From the NCBI RefSeq assembly GCF_019578655.1, contig NC_063265.1:12992501-13056500 (forward strand): DNA of 64,000 nucleotides. The letters are read 5' to 3'. A model generated the notes under the pieces. It was not told where the DNA came from and ran no database searches. It was given only the letters and a program-made list of their open reading frames with translations. A program made the translations under genes and the position numbers. This DNA is from Ricinus communis. Lineage: Eukaryota > Streptophyta > Magnoliopsida > Malpighiales > Euphorbiaceae. Shown piece by piece: positions 49,345 through 60,162 of this stretch; positions within the stretch are counted from its first letter, which is position 1; each line of letters begins with the position of its first letter.

Positions 49345-50613
49345 GTTGATTTAGTTGTCTCTTAAATCTTGACACAAAACAAGGCTTTACTTGCTTTGTC
49401 TTTCCTATCATAATTACCAATTCTGATGTATCACCTGTTTTAGTTCTTGCTGGTAATAAAATGCTTTTAATACTTCCTAATTTGCTTTCTTTGTTTAATA
49501 AATTTATCAGATATATCACCAAAAAAAAAATATTTTAAAAGATTGTAGATGAGTAACTCAAATCACATTGCAGTATCTCACTCTGGGATTTTATCATCCA
49601 TACAATTCTAAGGAATCAATTCTCAATTCAAAATTAATAAATTTCTTGACCTACATCCTTAAACCGAATCAGTGCATACCTGTGCTGAATTTAAAGATGG
49701 CAGTTGGGAATTTAATGGAGGTGATAATGTTTTCTTTTCACTATCTAAAACTTCCTCCGGAAAGCATTGGCATTGAAGTGGTCTATTGTCTTTTCCTCTT
49801 TTTAAGACAGGCAAAGGTGAAAAGGGGAGTAGCTGGGTGAGTTTGGTTTGTTTATTGCAAAGCGTACTAATCAAAAAGAAAAACAAGATTTCAAATAGTG
49901 TCAAGTTTGATTCCCTATCTTTAGGCACCGAGAGCTTGAAATCTTATGAACATGATGTCGCAAGGATTCCACAGACAGACCTAATTTAGGGAGCCAATGT
50001 GCAAGGAACACGCACTGAGGAAAAGCATATCCTGTCATGAGACTACCATAAGCCTTCTTGACAAGAAGGATATGAAAGGCTCAGGGATACCGGATATTGA
50101 AGAAGAATGTGTGAATAATTGAAGAAGACCGAGCAAATTATTCAAAAACTACTGAACAGAAAAAGCAGAGTAAACGTGCAGATTTTACATCATTTTCTGT
50201 TAACCAACCAAATGCATTCATGAGCTAGTTTTTCCGAGAGCAATACATGTTACAAGCAAGACGATAAGAACAGATAAGTTTATGATAATCCCCTGAAGGG
50301 CAAATAGACCTCAGATGGTCATTATCTTGAGGTTGCACAACAATGCATCTAAAAATACTCAACTTGCCTTTCATGCATGGATCAGTTCAAGGATGCGTGT
50401 AGAGAGCTCTAAGTCTAAAAACATACGTATAATACTAGAATACTACTATCAAACAGCCAAGGATATCCAACTTGTCAGGTAATATATCTGGGAAAATTCA
50501 GCTTCCACCACTTTTAACACAGAATATGGCAGGGAGCCAAGGAGCCGGATGTTAATATCTACATAGTAATGCTGCAAATGATCACAGCAAATCCCTTGCA
50601 GTTCCTTCAGCAA
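49345..50613. other. Spacer between convergent DUF538 and Agenet genes
   Basis: 3' UTRs of both genes. Short open frames here show no family resemblance. Confidence 0.5.
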
Positions 50614-52899
50614 TCACCGCTTCATAGCCTGAGACAAATCACTGTATAAGCACATATTTAACAATTATAGAGCACTACAATTTTTTCTTCTACTTAATTA
50701 CTGGTGTCCAGATCAAAAAACAAACTCAAGAAGGTTGTGGCATTACTAAGTTACATCATGAAATTACATCACCGACCCACTTGCCAACCACTAAGACATA
50801 TGCATGGACTCATAGGTAGGCCTCCTACATAAAGCAGCACTATATTCATAACTCACCCACCAATGCCAAATATGAACCAAGTTATTCTCATAGGTAGGGC
50901 ATTCAATCAAGTAATCCAGTGAGTATCTATCATTTTATATCTCACACACACACATGCACAAGGTCCGTTGGGTATTTTTGTAACCGCTAGCAATTAAGTA
51001 AATAACTGCTTCTGGTGAGCTATTAATGGATTTTTCTTCCCTTTTATACTACAGTTTATTTTTCACATGACATCCCACATTCCCAACTAGTCTGATATGT
51101 GAATTCTAACAGACAAATGTATTGTTCAGTAAACCTCTTTCTAAAACCTAACTGGAAAAATGATTAAACCGAAAATTCTCCATTAGATTTTGGAAACATA
51201 CGAACAATACAACACCAACAATAATTATCGTGAGAAAAATTTCAAAATATCATCTCGTACCGATGAAGGCAAGATCCATTCGCCAGCAATCCAATCATGA
51301 TGCAGCCTTAATTCAGAGTGTCGAAACGTCATTTCCTCACTGGTGTCTCTGAAATACACTGTGTACTTGCAGTCAGCAAGAACCTTAGAAATAACGCCCA
51401 CCCACCAACCATCATTGTATAAAGCATCAACTTCATCCAGCAGTTTAAAACTATTAACCATTATGATTTCTGGTGGACAGGGCCTTAAGTGAGCAATGTC
51501 AATCTCCTCTCTTAAAAAATCAGTATCGTCTTCTGTTCTCAAGTTTTTGTACTCAATAAGGTACTTATCCTTTCCCACTGCTTCGATAATAGTTGCTGCA
51601 AACCAAGCACCTTGAAAACCTTCTTCATCACTACTAACCTCAATCTCCATTCCCTTGCTAAAGTTCTCCTCTGTCTCTGCTTCAATATGATTCACTTCTA
51701 AGGTAGTTGGCACTTTCTGCAATTCAATATTGAAGAAATTCACAAGGTAAATTGCAGCATGATACACAGTAGAGACCACAAAGAACATAACTTTTAGGGG
51801 GAAAAACAGAAGATAATTGGAAATAATGTAGGTAATTATCTTACTAAATCTTTCTAATTTATTTGGCATCTCAATAGTACTAATCCCAAAATCATAACCA
51901 CACAAAATAATGCAATGATCAGTTATTCAGCATGGCAGAATCGAGTCAGGCACAACATCATCATGTTAAAGCAGTGGGTCATAAGTCTAACTTCCCAGCC
52001 CGAGACCTGCAAATAACGATGAATACACTCTTTACCAACATCAACCTCATATTTAAGAAAGTGATAAAGAAGGAGCAATCTAAAATCATAAAGTTAAAAG
52101 AAAAGAAAAAACTCTTTCAATTACCCTAGCATCTTCTATAATTCGACTGATACACATCCAGTCCAAGTTTTGGCCACCCAAGATCAATATAGATTTTTCT
52201 AGATATAACATGCAAAGCTAGAAACAAGCACCAAGCTAGCAAAACCATGCAGCAAGAACAAAACAAATGCTCTAAATATAGACTCCATCAGTGTATTGTC
52301 CAAATATACTTCAATAACAACATTCTTTGACCAGAAAGATTTACAAGATCATAGAAGCAAGTTAAAAAATGTAAAAGAACAGAACTTTATACCGGTGTTT
52401 CATTTGCCTCCTCTTTCTCTTCCTTCAAACTCTCATCTTCTAAAGGAGGTTTCCATTGATCATCAACCCATTCTCTATGCAACCTTAAATCTTCTTCCCC
52501 AAAAACAATCTGCTCCCTTGTACCTCTAAAAAACACAGCAAATTTCCCATCTTTACACTCTTCAGTTATAGACCCTTCCCACCACCCATCATTATGATAA
52601 GCATCAACTTTCTCTCCAAATCTAAATCTCCTCTTTTTCTCTCTTGGAGCTAAAGGCCTCAACTGGGCAAGATCAAGAATTTCCTTCAATGGGTTTTTCC
52701 CCGATTCATCACTAAAGAGTTTCTCATACTCAATCAAGTATTTGTTAGGGCTTCTAGAAGATGCCCGCTTGATGATTTTTCCGGTGTACCACGAGCCCCG
52801 GAATCCGTCGTCGTCTGAGGAGACTTCGACGACTGTGCCGTTCTTGAAGTGAGGGTGCTGTGGTGGAGTTCTGGGTTTGGTTTTGGATTTGGGGGACAT
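50614..52899 (-). CDS. Agenet (plant Tudor-like) domain protein with four modules
   Basis: Exon 1 is 52899-52393 (169 aa) and exon 2 is 51716-51261 (152 aa). A short exon 3, 50628-50614 (AMKR then TGA), joins through donor TCG|GTACGAG and acceptor CTCAG. All junctions are phase 0, giving 325 aa. If the exon 2 donor is unused, translation would instead end at 51225. Each large exon encodes two Agenet modules: FKNGTVVEVSSDDDGFRGSW with FGEKVDAYHNDGWWEGSI, and FSKGMEIEVSSDEEGFQGAW with LLDEVDALYNDGWWVGVI. The two halves are clearly paralogous and aligned end to end, so an exon duplication built the gene. Agenet modules belong to the Tudor 'royal family' and often bind modified histone tails; the target here is unknown. 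Confidence 0.87.
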
Positions 52900-53875
52900 T
52901 GTTAGCTATGGTTAGGTTTAGGGTTTTGAAAGAGGAAAATGGAAAGGTGAAGGTTTAGAAGTTCTCTCTGTGCACAGAGGAAAGGAACGGGAAGAAAGTA
53001 GAAGAAGAGTGTCAAACAGAAAAGAGAGGCAACTTATTTGATCAAATGCTCTTTTACTGTACGGGCTCCACCTCAGAATCACTCAAATTAAAACTTAAAA
53101 ATATTTATAATTATATTTCCACTAAACTTTTTTAATTCTTTCTAATTTACGTTTTTTCGTATATAATAAAATATTAATTTTTAATTATTAATACATAATA
53201 ATTATAGAATGCTAATTTCTTTTTCAGTTTAATAAAAAAAACTATCATTAATTATAAATTATAAAATATAAAATCAATCTAAGATATCTAATTATTAAAA
53301 TTCAAATATTTTATTTATTTTCTAAAATTCTATAGATTTTTGGTGATTATATTAGTTTTATTACTATAAGAAATTTATAATTTAATAAAATATTTATAAA
53401 TATTTATTTTATTTAATTATTTTTACTATAAAATTAGAAAAATTAATTTAATAGAATTAGTTAATAAAATATGTTATATGTTAAAAAAAATATAATTTTG
53501 AAAAAATATATTTACCTAAATAAAAATATTGTCTAGATATAAACTAGTAAATTTATTAATTCTATGAAATAAAATATAAAGGATGATAAAATAAAAATAG
53601 TAAAATTAAAAGAGATATTTTAATATTATGAAATATATTGACTTATTAATATAAAATTTATTTAAAAATATTATTTATTTTATTAGTATTTAATATAATT
53701 ATAAATAATTTTATATAAATTTAATTAAATAAAATATTAAATTAATTTTTACTATATTAATATAAATTTTAGATTCTTCAATAAATCTTATTAATTTTAT
53801 AAATTTTAACTAAATATTAAAACTTAAAAAAAATATGAGACATATTTATAAAAAATAATCAGACACCTCTCTCTT

Positions 53876-53912
<37 letters not shown>

Positions 53913-53964
53913 TCGAGACACAAAAACAGGTCACTTCGCTGGTTATCAACTACAGATTTTATCT
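52900..53964. other. Divergent promoter region, Agenet / DYW-PPR
   Basis: 1.07 kb. Very AT-rich from about 53090 to 53850. It includes the repeat-like segment also seen at 46.8-47.0 kb and ends in a compound microsatellite. Confidence 0.5.
53867..53912. repeat. Compound (CT)n(AT)n microsatellite
   Basis: About 26 bases of CT repeat run directly into about 20 bases of AT repeat, 53-98 bases upstream of the PPR start codon. The AT part may double as the TATA region of that gene. Confidence 0.9.
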
Positions 53965-56358
53965 ATGAATTTAACCAAAATAAGCTATCTTTGTAGAGCC
54001 GTAAGGTTTAAATGCTTCAGTTCCAGACCCGCTCTAAATCCAACCATAACTCTCTCAATCTTGGAGACCTTATTGCAGCAATGCTTAAACTTCGAGCAAT
54101 TCAATCAAATACTTTGTCAAATGATCTTCACTGGTTTCCTCAAAGATATATTTGCTGCAAGTAGACTTCTCAAGTTCTCTACTGGTTTTCACTTCATTCA
54201 TGCCAATCACTCTTATAAAATCTTTAACAGCATTGAGAACCCAAATGGGTTCATTTATAATACAATGATGAGAGCTTTTGTTCAAAGAAATTACCCTTAT
54301 TATTGTATGGATATGTATAAATGGATGCTGCAAGAAAATGTTGAACCTGATAATTTCACTTACCCAATTTTGCTTCAGTCTTGTTCTCTTAGAGTAGCTA
54401 AGTTTGATGGGAAATTGATTCATTGTCATGTTTTGAAAATGAGTTTTAATTTTGATGTTTACGTACAGAATACTTTGATAAATTTGTATTCGGTTTGTCA
54501 GAATCTGGGTGATGCGCGTAAAGTGTTTGATGAAAGCCCTGTATTGGATTTGGTTTCTTGGAATTCGATCTTGGCTGGGTATGTTTCGTTAGGTGATGTA
54601 GAGGAGGCAAAGTATATATATGACAGGATGCCTGAAAGGAATATTATTGCTTCGAATTCGATGATTGTATTGTATGGTAGGAAAGGTGATGTCACAGAAG
54701 CTTATAGGTTGTTTAGTGAAATGTGCAAGAAAGATTTAGTGTCATGGAGTGCCTTAATTTCTGGTTATGAGCAAAATGGAAGATATGAGGAGGCTTTGGT
54801 AACGTTCGGGAAAATGAATGCTTATGGAATAATGGTGGATGAGGTTGTGGTAGTCAGTGTTCTTTCAGCATGTGCTCATTTATTTGCTGTTAAGACAGGG
54901 AAATTGGTTCATAGCTTAGCTGTGAAAATTGGGATTGAATCGTATGTAAACCTTCAAAATGCTTTAATTCACATGTATTCAAGTTGCCGGGAAATAGACA
55001 GTGCCCAAAAGTTGTTTAATGTGGGTTATAGCTTGGACCAGATTTCCTGGAATTCTATGATATCTGGGTACTTGAAATGTGGAGAGATTGAAAAGGCCAA
55101 GGCTTTGTTTGACATAATGAATGATAAGGATCTTGTGTCGTGGAGTGCAATGATATCGGGTTATGCTCAACATGACAGATTTGCTGAGACTTTGGCATTG
55201 TTCCAGGAAATGCAGCTTGATGGAGTTAAGCCTGATGAGACAACTTTAGTAAGTGTGGTCTCAGCTTGCACCCACTTGGCTGCCCTGGACCAAGGAAAAT
55301 GGATTCACTTATATCTAAGGAAGAATGGCCTAAAGATTAATGTCATTTTGGGTACAACCCTTATAGACATGTACATGAAATTTGGGTGTGTTGAAGATGC
55401 TTTGGAAGTTTTTCATGGTATGAAGGAAAAGGGCGTTTCCACTTGGAATGCTGTAATTCTTGGTTTGGCACTGAATGGGTTAGTGCACATGTCCCTTGAT
55501 ACATTTTCAGAGATGAAGGATTGCGGAGTAGTGCCTAATGAGATAACCTTTGTGGCAGTTCTTGTGGCTTGTAGGCACATGGGTTTAGTAGAGGAGGGGC
55601 GCTGCCATTTTAGTTCTATGATTCAGGAGCACAAGATAGAACCCAACGTTAAGCATTATGGATGCATGGTTGATCTTCTAGGACGAGCAGGTATGCTAAA
55701 AGAAGCAGAGGAACTCATTGAGAATATGCCTATGGCACCTGATGCTTCCACTTGGGGAGCCTTGCTTGGGGCTTGTAAGAAATATGGGGACAATAATATG
55801 GGGGAGCGGATTGGAAGGAAGCTTATTGAACTTCATCCTGACCATGAAGGATTCCATGTATTACTATCTAATATTTATGCTTCAAAAGGTAAATGGGATG
55901 GTGTTCATGAGATTAGGGGGATGATGATGCAACATGGGGTGATGAAAACCCCAGGATGTAGTATGATTGAAGCAAATGGAACAGTTCATGAATTCCTTGC
56001 AGGTGATAAGACACACCCCCAGATTAAAGATATTGAGAATATGTTGGATAAAATGGCTAAGAAATTAAAGATGGAAGGTTATGCACCAGAAACGCATGAG
56101 GTTTCTTTTGACATTGATGAAGAAGAGAAGGAAACTACTCTATTTAGACATAGTGAGAAGCTTGCAATTGCCTTTGGGCTTATCACCATTAACCCACCAA
56201 CACCAATTAGGATAATGAAGAATTTGCGAATATGTAGCGATTGTCACACGGCAGCGAAGCTAATTTCTAGAGCCTTTGATCGTGAAATTGTGGTGAGGGA
56301 TAATCATCGATTTCACCACTTCAAGCAGGGTTCTTGTTCATGCATGGATTATTGGTAG
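53965..56358 (+). CDS. PLS-class pentatricopeptide repeat protein with DYW domain
   Basis: Intronless, 797 aa, start MNLTKISYLCRAVRFKCFSS (a probable organelle presequence). PLS-type repeats run from about residue 90 to 600, recognisable by units such as DLVSWSALISGYEQNGRYEE, DQISWNSMISGYLKCGEIEK and VSTWNAVILGLALNGLVHMS. E and E+ motifs follow. The C-terminal DYW deaminase domain has the zinc signature His729-Ser-Glu731 and Cys757-x-x-Cys760 (CSDC) and ends exactly in DYW. DYW proteins convert specific cytidines to uridines in mitochondrial or plastid transcripts: the repeats read the RNA and the DYW domain deaminates. All catalytic residues are present, so editing competence is expected. 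The target site is not known. Confidence 0.95.
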   Translation: MNLTKISYLCRAVRFKCFSSRPALNPTITLSILETLLQQCLNFEQFNQILCQMIFTGFLKDIFAASRLLKFSTGFHFIHANHSYKIFNSIENPNGFIYNTMMRAFVQRNYPYYCMDMYKWMLQENVEPDNFTYPILLQSCSLRVAKFDGKLIHCHVLKMSFNFDVYVQNTLINLYSVCQNLGDARKVFDESPVLDLVSWNSILAGYVSLGDVEEAKYIYDRMPERNIIASNSMIVLYGRKGDVTEAYRLFSEMCKKDLVSWSALISGYEQNGRYEEALVTFGKMNAYGIMVDEVVVVSVLSACAHLFAVKTGKLVHSLAVKIGIESYVNLQNALIHMYSSCREIDSAQKLFNVGYSLDQISWNSMISGYLKCGEIEKAKALFDIMNDKDLVSWSAMISGYAQHDRFAETLALFQEMQLDGVKPDETTLVSVVSACTHLAALDQGKWIHLYLRKNGLKINVILGTTLIDMYMKFGCVEDALEVFHGMKEKGVSTWNAVILGLALNGLVHMSLDTFSEMKDCGVVPNEITFVAVLVACRHMGLVEEGRCHFSSMIQEHKIEPNVKHYGCMVDLLGRAGMLKEAEELIENMPMAPDASTWGALLGACKKYGDNNMGERIGRKLIELHPDHEGFHVLLSNIYASKGKWDGVHEIRGMMMQHGVMKTPGCSMIEANGTVHEFLAGDKTHPQIKDIENMLDKMAKKLKMEGYAPETHEVSFDIDEEEKETTLFRHSEKLAIAFGLITINPPTPIRIMKNLRICSDCHTAAKLISRAFDREIVVRDNHRFHHFKQGSCSCMDYW

Positions 56359-57794
56359 GAAAATTTCATAAAATGGGTAATTTGCTTCCAAATTAACATC
56401 ATTGGTGCAATATTCACTGAGAACCTGTCCAGTTCTGCCAATTGAAATGCTTCCATTACACAGCATGCTGGCTGGCCTACAAAAGCAAGCACTGCAGGGA
56501 AAACAAATTACACACTAGATGTTAATATTTATTATTGAGAATTGATGATGAATAGAGGCAGTGCTCATGCTCCTTTCAGAAAGGAGGCAATTCTGAGAAT
56601 AAGACCTGAAAAATACCAGAGTTGAGTCTTCTGTGCATGAACACTGCATATGGCAGTACTGCAACAGGCAACATATTACAACTCATAAACTTTTGTGCTT
56701 CCACAAGGTGCTAATACCATATTGCTATATTCCATTGACTGCACAAATTTTATGGTTTTAGGCTTATTCTACTTCTAAGACGTTTAAATTTATCCTTTAA
56801 CAAGTCTGAAATCCCATCATTCGGCTTGAGCAAAGTTTCCTAGAAAACTTGACAGAGCTGAGCATGAGTTTCTAATGTACTGTTCTTCCATTAGCTTGAA
56901 AATTGAAATTGAGAAATTGCTGCAAAAGAGGCCACCGAGAGGGGATAACTTGTAACAAGGTAAGATGCTACATTATTCCTTGTGTTAGATAATATTTAGC
57001 TTTACTAGTGATGATATATGCCTGCATTCAATTTGTTAAATTTTATCTCAGAACCATTTAGACCTAAGAGCAGCGATACCGAAATGGATAATCTTGTTGC
57101 ATTGCAGGATTTCCAAACCATTATAATACAGAACGGAAAACCGTTGATGATCTTATCCAATGAGGTGGTCCTCCGCACTCTAGTAGAAGATTCTTCCCAT
57201 AGCTGAAACTCTCTTTATTCAGTGACATTAGCATGTTGAGATCATTCCATCCTACCGAGCAGTGACTCTGCCTGCAATGGAGTTGAAAATTTGCAAATGT
57301 GCAGCTGCAGAGAAGAAAGATATAACATTATTCAGATTGCTAAGTGGGTTTTACAGAGCATTCGAGCTCTGTTTTCTTTTGACCTGTTATTATTCAAGCT
57401 CTTTCTGCTGTTTTTTCATTTGTGGCCACATGAAAGAAATGTGCAGAGGGAGAGAAAACTCCTTTGACAATATGAAATAAAGCAATCCATCTCAACTAGT
57501 ATATTTCTATAGAGAAATGGTGGAATCATTAGTGGTTACATTTGTGATTGAAGTCCAAATTATATATTTCCACTAAAGAATGTGCTAAAGTCACCAAAAA
57601 TTTGGTAGCAGTTACTTTGCAACATGTCTTGTGCAGTCAATGGTGTAAACTATTTCCTGATCTACCTAGATTAAGATGAGCTTCTTAGCAAGAATTTAAC
57701 TACTCTTAAATCAAAATTTTCTTTTCCTACTCGTGAAGCAGCCCATTTTCTGGGAGCCTTCAAATTCACTTTCTTTGCTTTTATCAACTTCAAT
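56359..57794. other. Spacer between two convergent PPR genes
   Basis: 3' flanks of the DYW-PPR (+) and the PGN-like PPR (-). Open frames of 60-70 codons here have no recognisable family. Confidence 0.5.
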
Positions 57795-59702
57795 TCAAGT
57801 CCCATCTTCCAGGTCATGTAATAAACAATCTATATCAGGCACGCAATCTGCTTCATTCATATGCAGAATCAACCATTCCAAGACTTCATATACCCACTCT
57901 GGACCCACTTTATCTCCCACAACAAAACTATAAACCTGGTCTCTAACCTCGATCCAACTCCTCCCAACTTCTTTTTTATTTCCCATTCCCTTCATCAACT
58001 TCCTCACTCTTGCGAATTCCCCCCACTTCCCTTCAGCTGCGTATATATTTGACAGCGTCACATAAGTCCCTACCAATTTTGGCCTCAAGTCCAATACTTG
58101 CCCAGCTGCCATCTTGCCCAAATTTGGAGTTCCATGTGCTTTACAAGCACCAAGAAGTGCACACCAAACAGATTCATCGGGGATGAATTGCATACTCTGT
58201 ATAAGTTGATATGCCTCCTCGACTCTCCCAGCTCTACCTAGCAAATCCACGACACACCCATAAATTTCGTGATCTGGTTTGATGTTATAATCGTTCATCA
58301 TTGAACTGAAGTACCTCAAGCCTTGGTCTACTAGTCCAGCATGACTGCAGGCACTCAGAACTGCCATAAACGCTATGTGATCAGGTTTGATGCCCGACTC
58401 GACCATCTCATCAAACAACTCAACCACCTCTCTTCCAAATCCATGAGCCCCATAACCAATCATCATAGAAGTCCAAGATACTAAATTTTTGCAAGACAAT
58501 TCGCTAAATATTTTACGCGAGTCTGTTATGATTCCACACTTTGCATACATATCAATCAAGGCATTAGCCAATATCAAATCCTTGTCAAGGCCTTTCTGAA
58601 TAATACCTCCATGAACCTGTTGTCCACAACTCAAAACTGCTAGATTAGCACAGGCAGCTGTTACACTGGTAAAAGTGTTGCAATCTGGATCAAAACCGTT
58701 TAACTTCATTTCTGAAAATATAAAAAGGGCCTCAATAGAATCTGATCTTTCATATCCTGCTATTATGGTATTCCATGTGATCAAATCCCTTCGAGTCATT
58801 TCATGAAAATACTGATTTGCCTCAGGTAAACGACCACACCTGCAATACATGTCTAGTATAGAATTCATAACAGGAAGACTAAATTCACAGCCATGTTTAA
58901 TTACTGCTGCATGTATTTGTTTGCCAAAGTTATGCGAACCAATTGATGCACAAGCTCTAACTGCAATTGAAAAACTATACGGATTGCATTCTTCTTCCTC
59001 CTGTTTCAAAGTGCATTAAAGTTATCAATTAATTGACTGACAACTAGCAGTTCTTAAAAATTGAAAACCTATGGTCTTTCATGCACATACCAATAACATT
59101 TGCCGGAAGATTTGGAGCCCAAGATGCCCATCACCTTTATGAGTATAACCAGCAATCAGGGTTGTCCATGAAACAGCATTCTTCACTTCAATACCGCAAA
59201 AAACCAAGCATGCTTCCCTCATGCTAACACAACAAGTAGCATACGCATCCATTAGTGCATTATCCACAAAAATAGACCCTTCTATGCCATGTTTAATAGC
59301 AAAGCCATGAACCAAAGTCCCACAAGAAAGACTCTTCATGCCTTTACAAGCCTTTAAAACACTTGATATTGTAAATGCGTTTGGGTTCATTTCACTTGCT
59401 ACCATATCACAGAACATACTCCACGCATACGCGTGCTCGTTACAAGATGCATATCCTGCAATCATGACAGTCCATGCAACAACGTCTCTCTCAAGCATTT
59501 CGTCGAACACATTGCGCGCTTCTCTGACTAAGCCCTTTTCAAAGTAGGACTTCATGAGGTCAGTGGCTAAGAAGCTGGGAGCTTTAGGTGCATAAGGTTT
59601 GTTTGATTGGATGGGAGTGTTTTGGGTCCATCGAAAATGATTTGTTATCAGGGATGGCAATGTATAAAAGCTATTGGTGGATATTAATCTTTTAGAATTC
59701 AT
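57795..59702 (-). CDS. PGN: PLS-class PPR protein, E subgroup (PGN-like)
   Basis: Two exons, 59702-59091 and 59000-57795, with a 90-bp phase-0 intron (GTATGT...AAACAG); 605 aa. The N-terminus, MNSKRLISTNSFYTLPSLIT, is Ser/Thr/Arg-rich with no early acidic residue, as in mitochondrial presequences. PLS repeats cover most of the protein, for example RDVVAWTVMIAGYASCNEHA, KNAVSWTTLIAGYTHKGDGH and KNLVSWTSMMIGYGAHGFGR. An E-type end follows (WCALLGACKAHGTPNLGKMA, GRSWIEVRDQVYSFVVGD). There is no DYW domain: it ends LLHDLEDGT. E-class editing factors need a DYW partner in trans. Similar length and adjacency to the InvA-type invertase match Arabidopsis PGN, a mitochondrial PPR linked to stress and germination. 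The symbol rests partly on gene order. Confidence 0.85.
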
Positions 59703-60162
59703 GTCTAATTTATACGATCATGGCACCAATAAGTACCCATATTCATTGCATTTTATCCAGTTTTGTAGCTTCAAAAATTGGAGGGAGTGGTTTTTATAGT
59801 GTGTGTCATGGTGCATAGTACATTTCATAAGCTGCAAATGGAAGCTTGGCTAAAATGTTATTAAGACTGAAACTTTTAAAAGAATTTAGTAATGGATATA
59901 AGATAGCAATGGAAGGAACTTCACTACAAATTCATAAAGCTCCCTCAAAGCTCCTATAAATTTCAGAGACCGATCAGCTTAGCTAATCAACTGGAGGAAC
60001 AAAAACAAGAACTTTGTACAATTACAGGTAAGAGAATGCTGGTATATATTTTACATCTTAAATAGTTGAAAATTGCTGTTTATCGCCTCTTATATAAGCT
60101 TTTTCTAAACTTGGAGCTGTACAGTACAACCAGACTTCGGTTTTGACAGAATGTTCATTGCC
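59703..60162. other. Spacer PGN-like to invertase
   Basis: 460 bases holding the promoter of the PGN-like gene and the 3' UTR of the invertase gene, both on the minus strand. Nothing else seen. Confidence 0.5.

Noticed and set aside
54085..54429. Antisense frames within the PPR genes
   Set aside because: Shadows of the PPR coding sequence.
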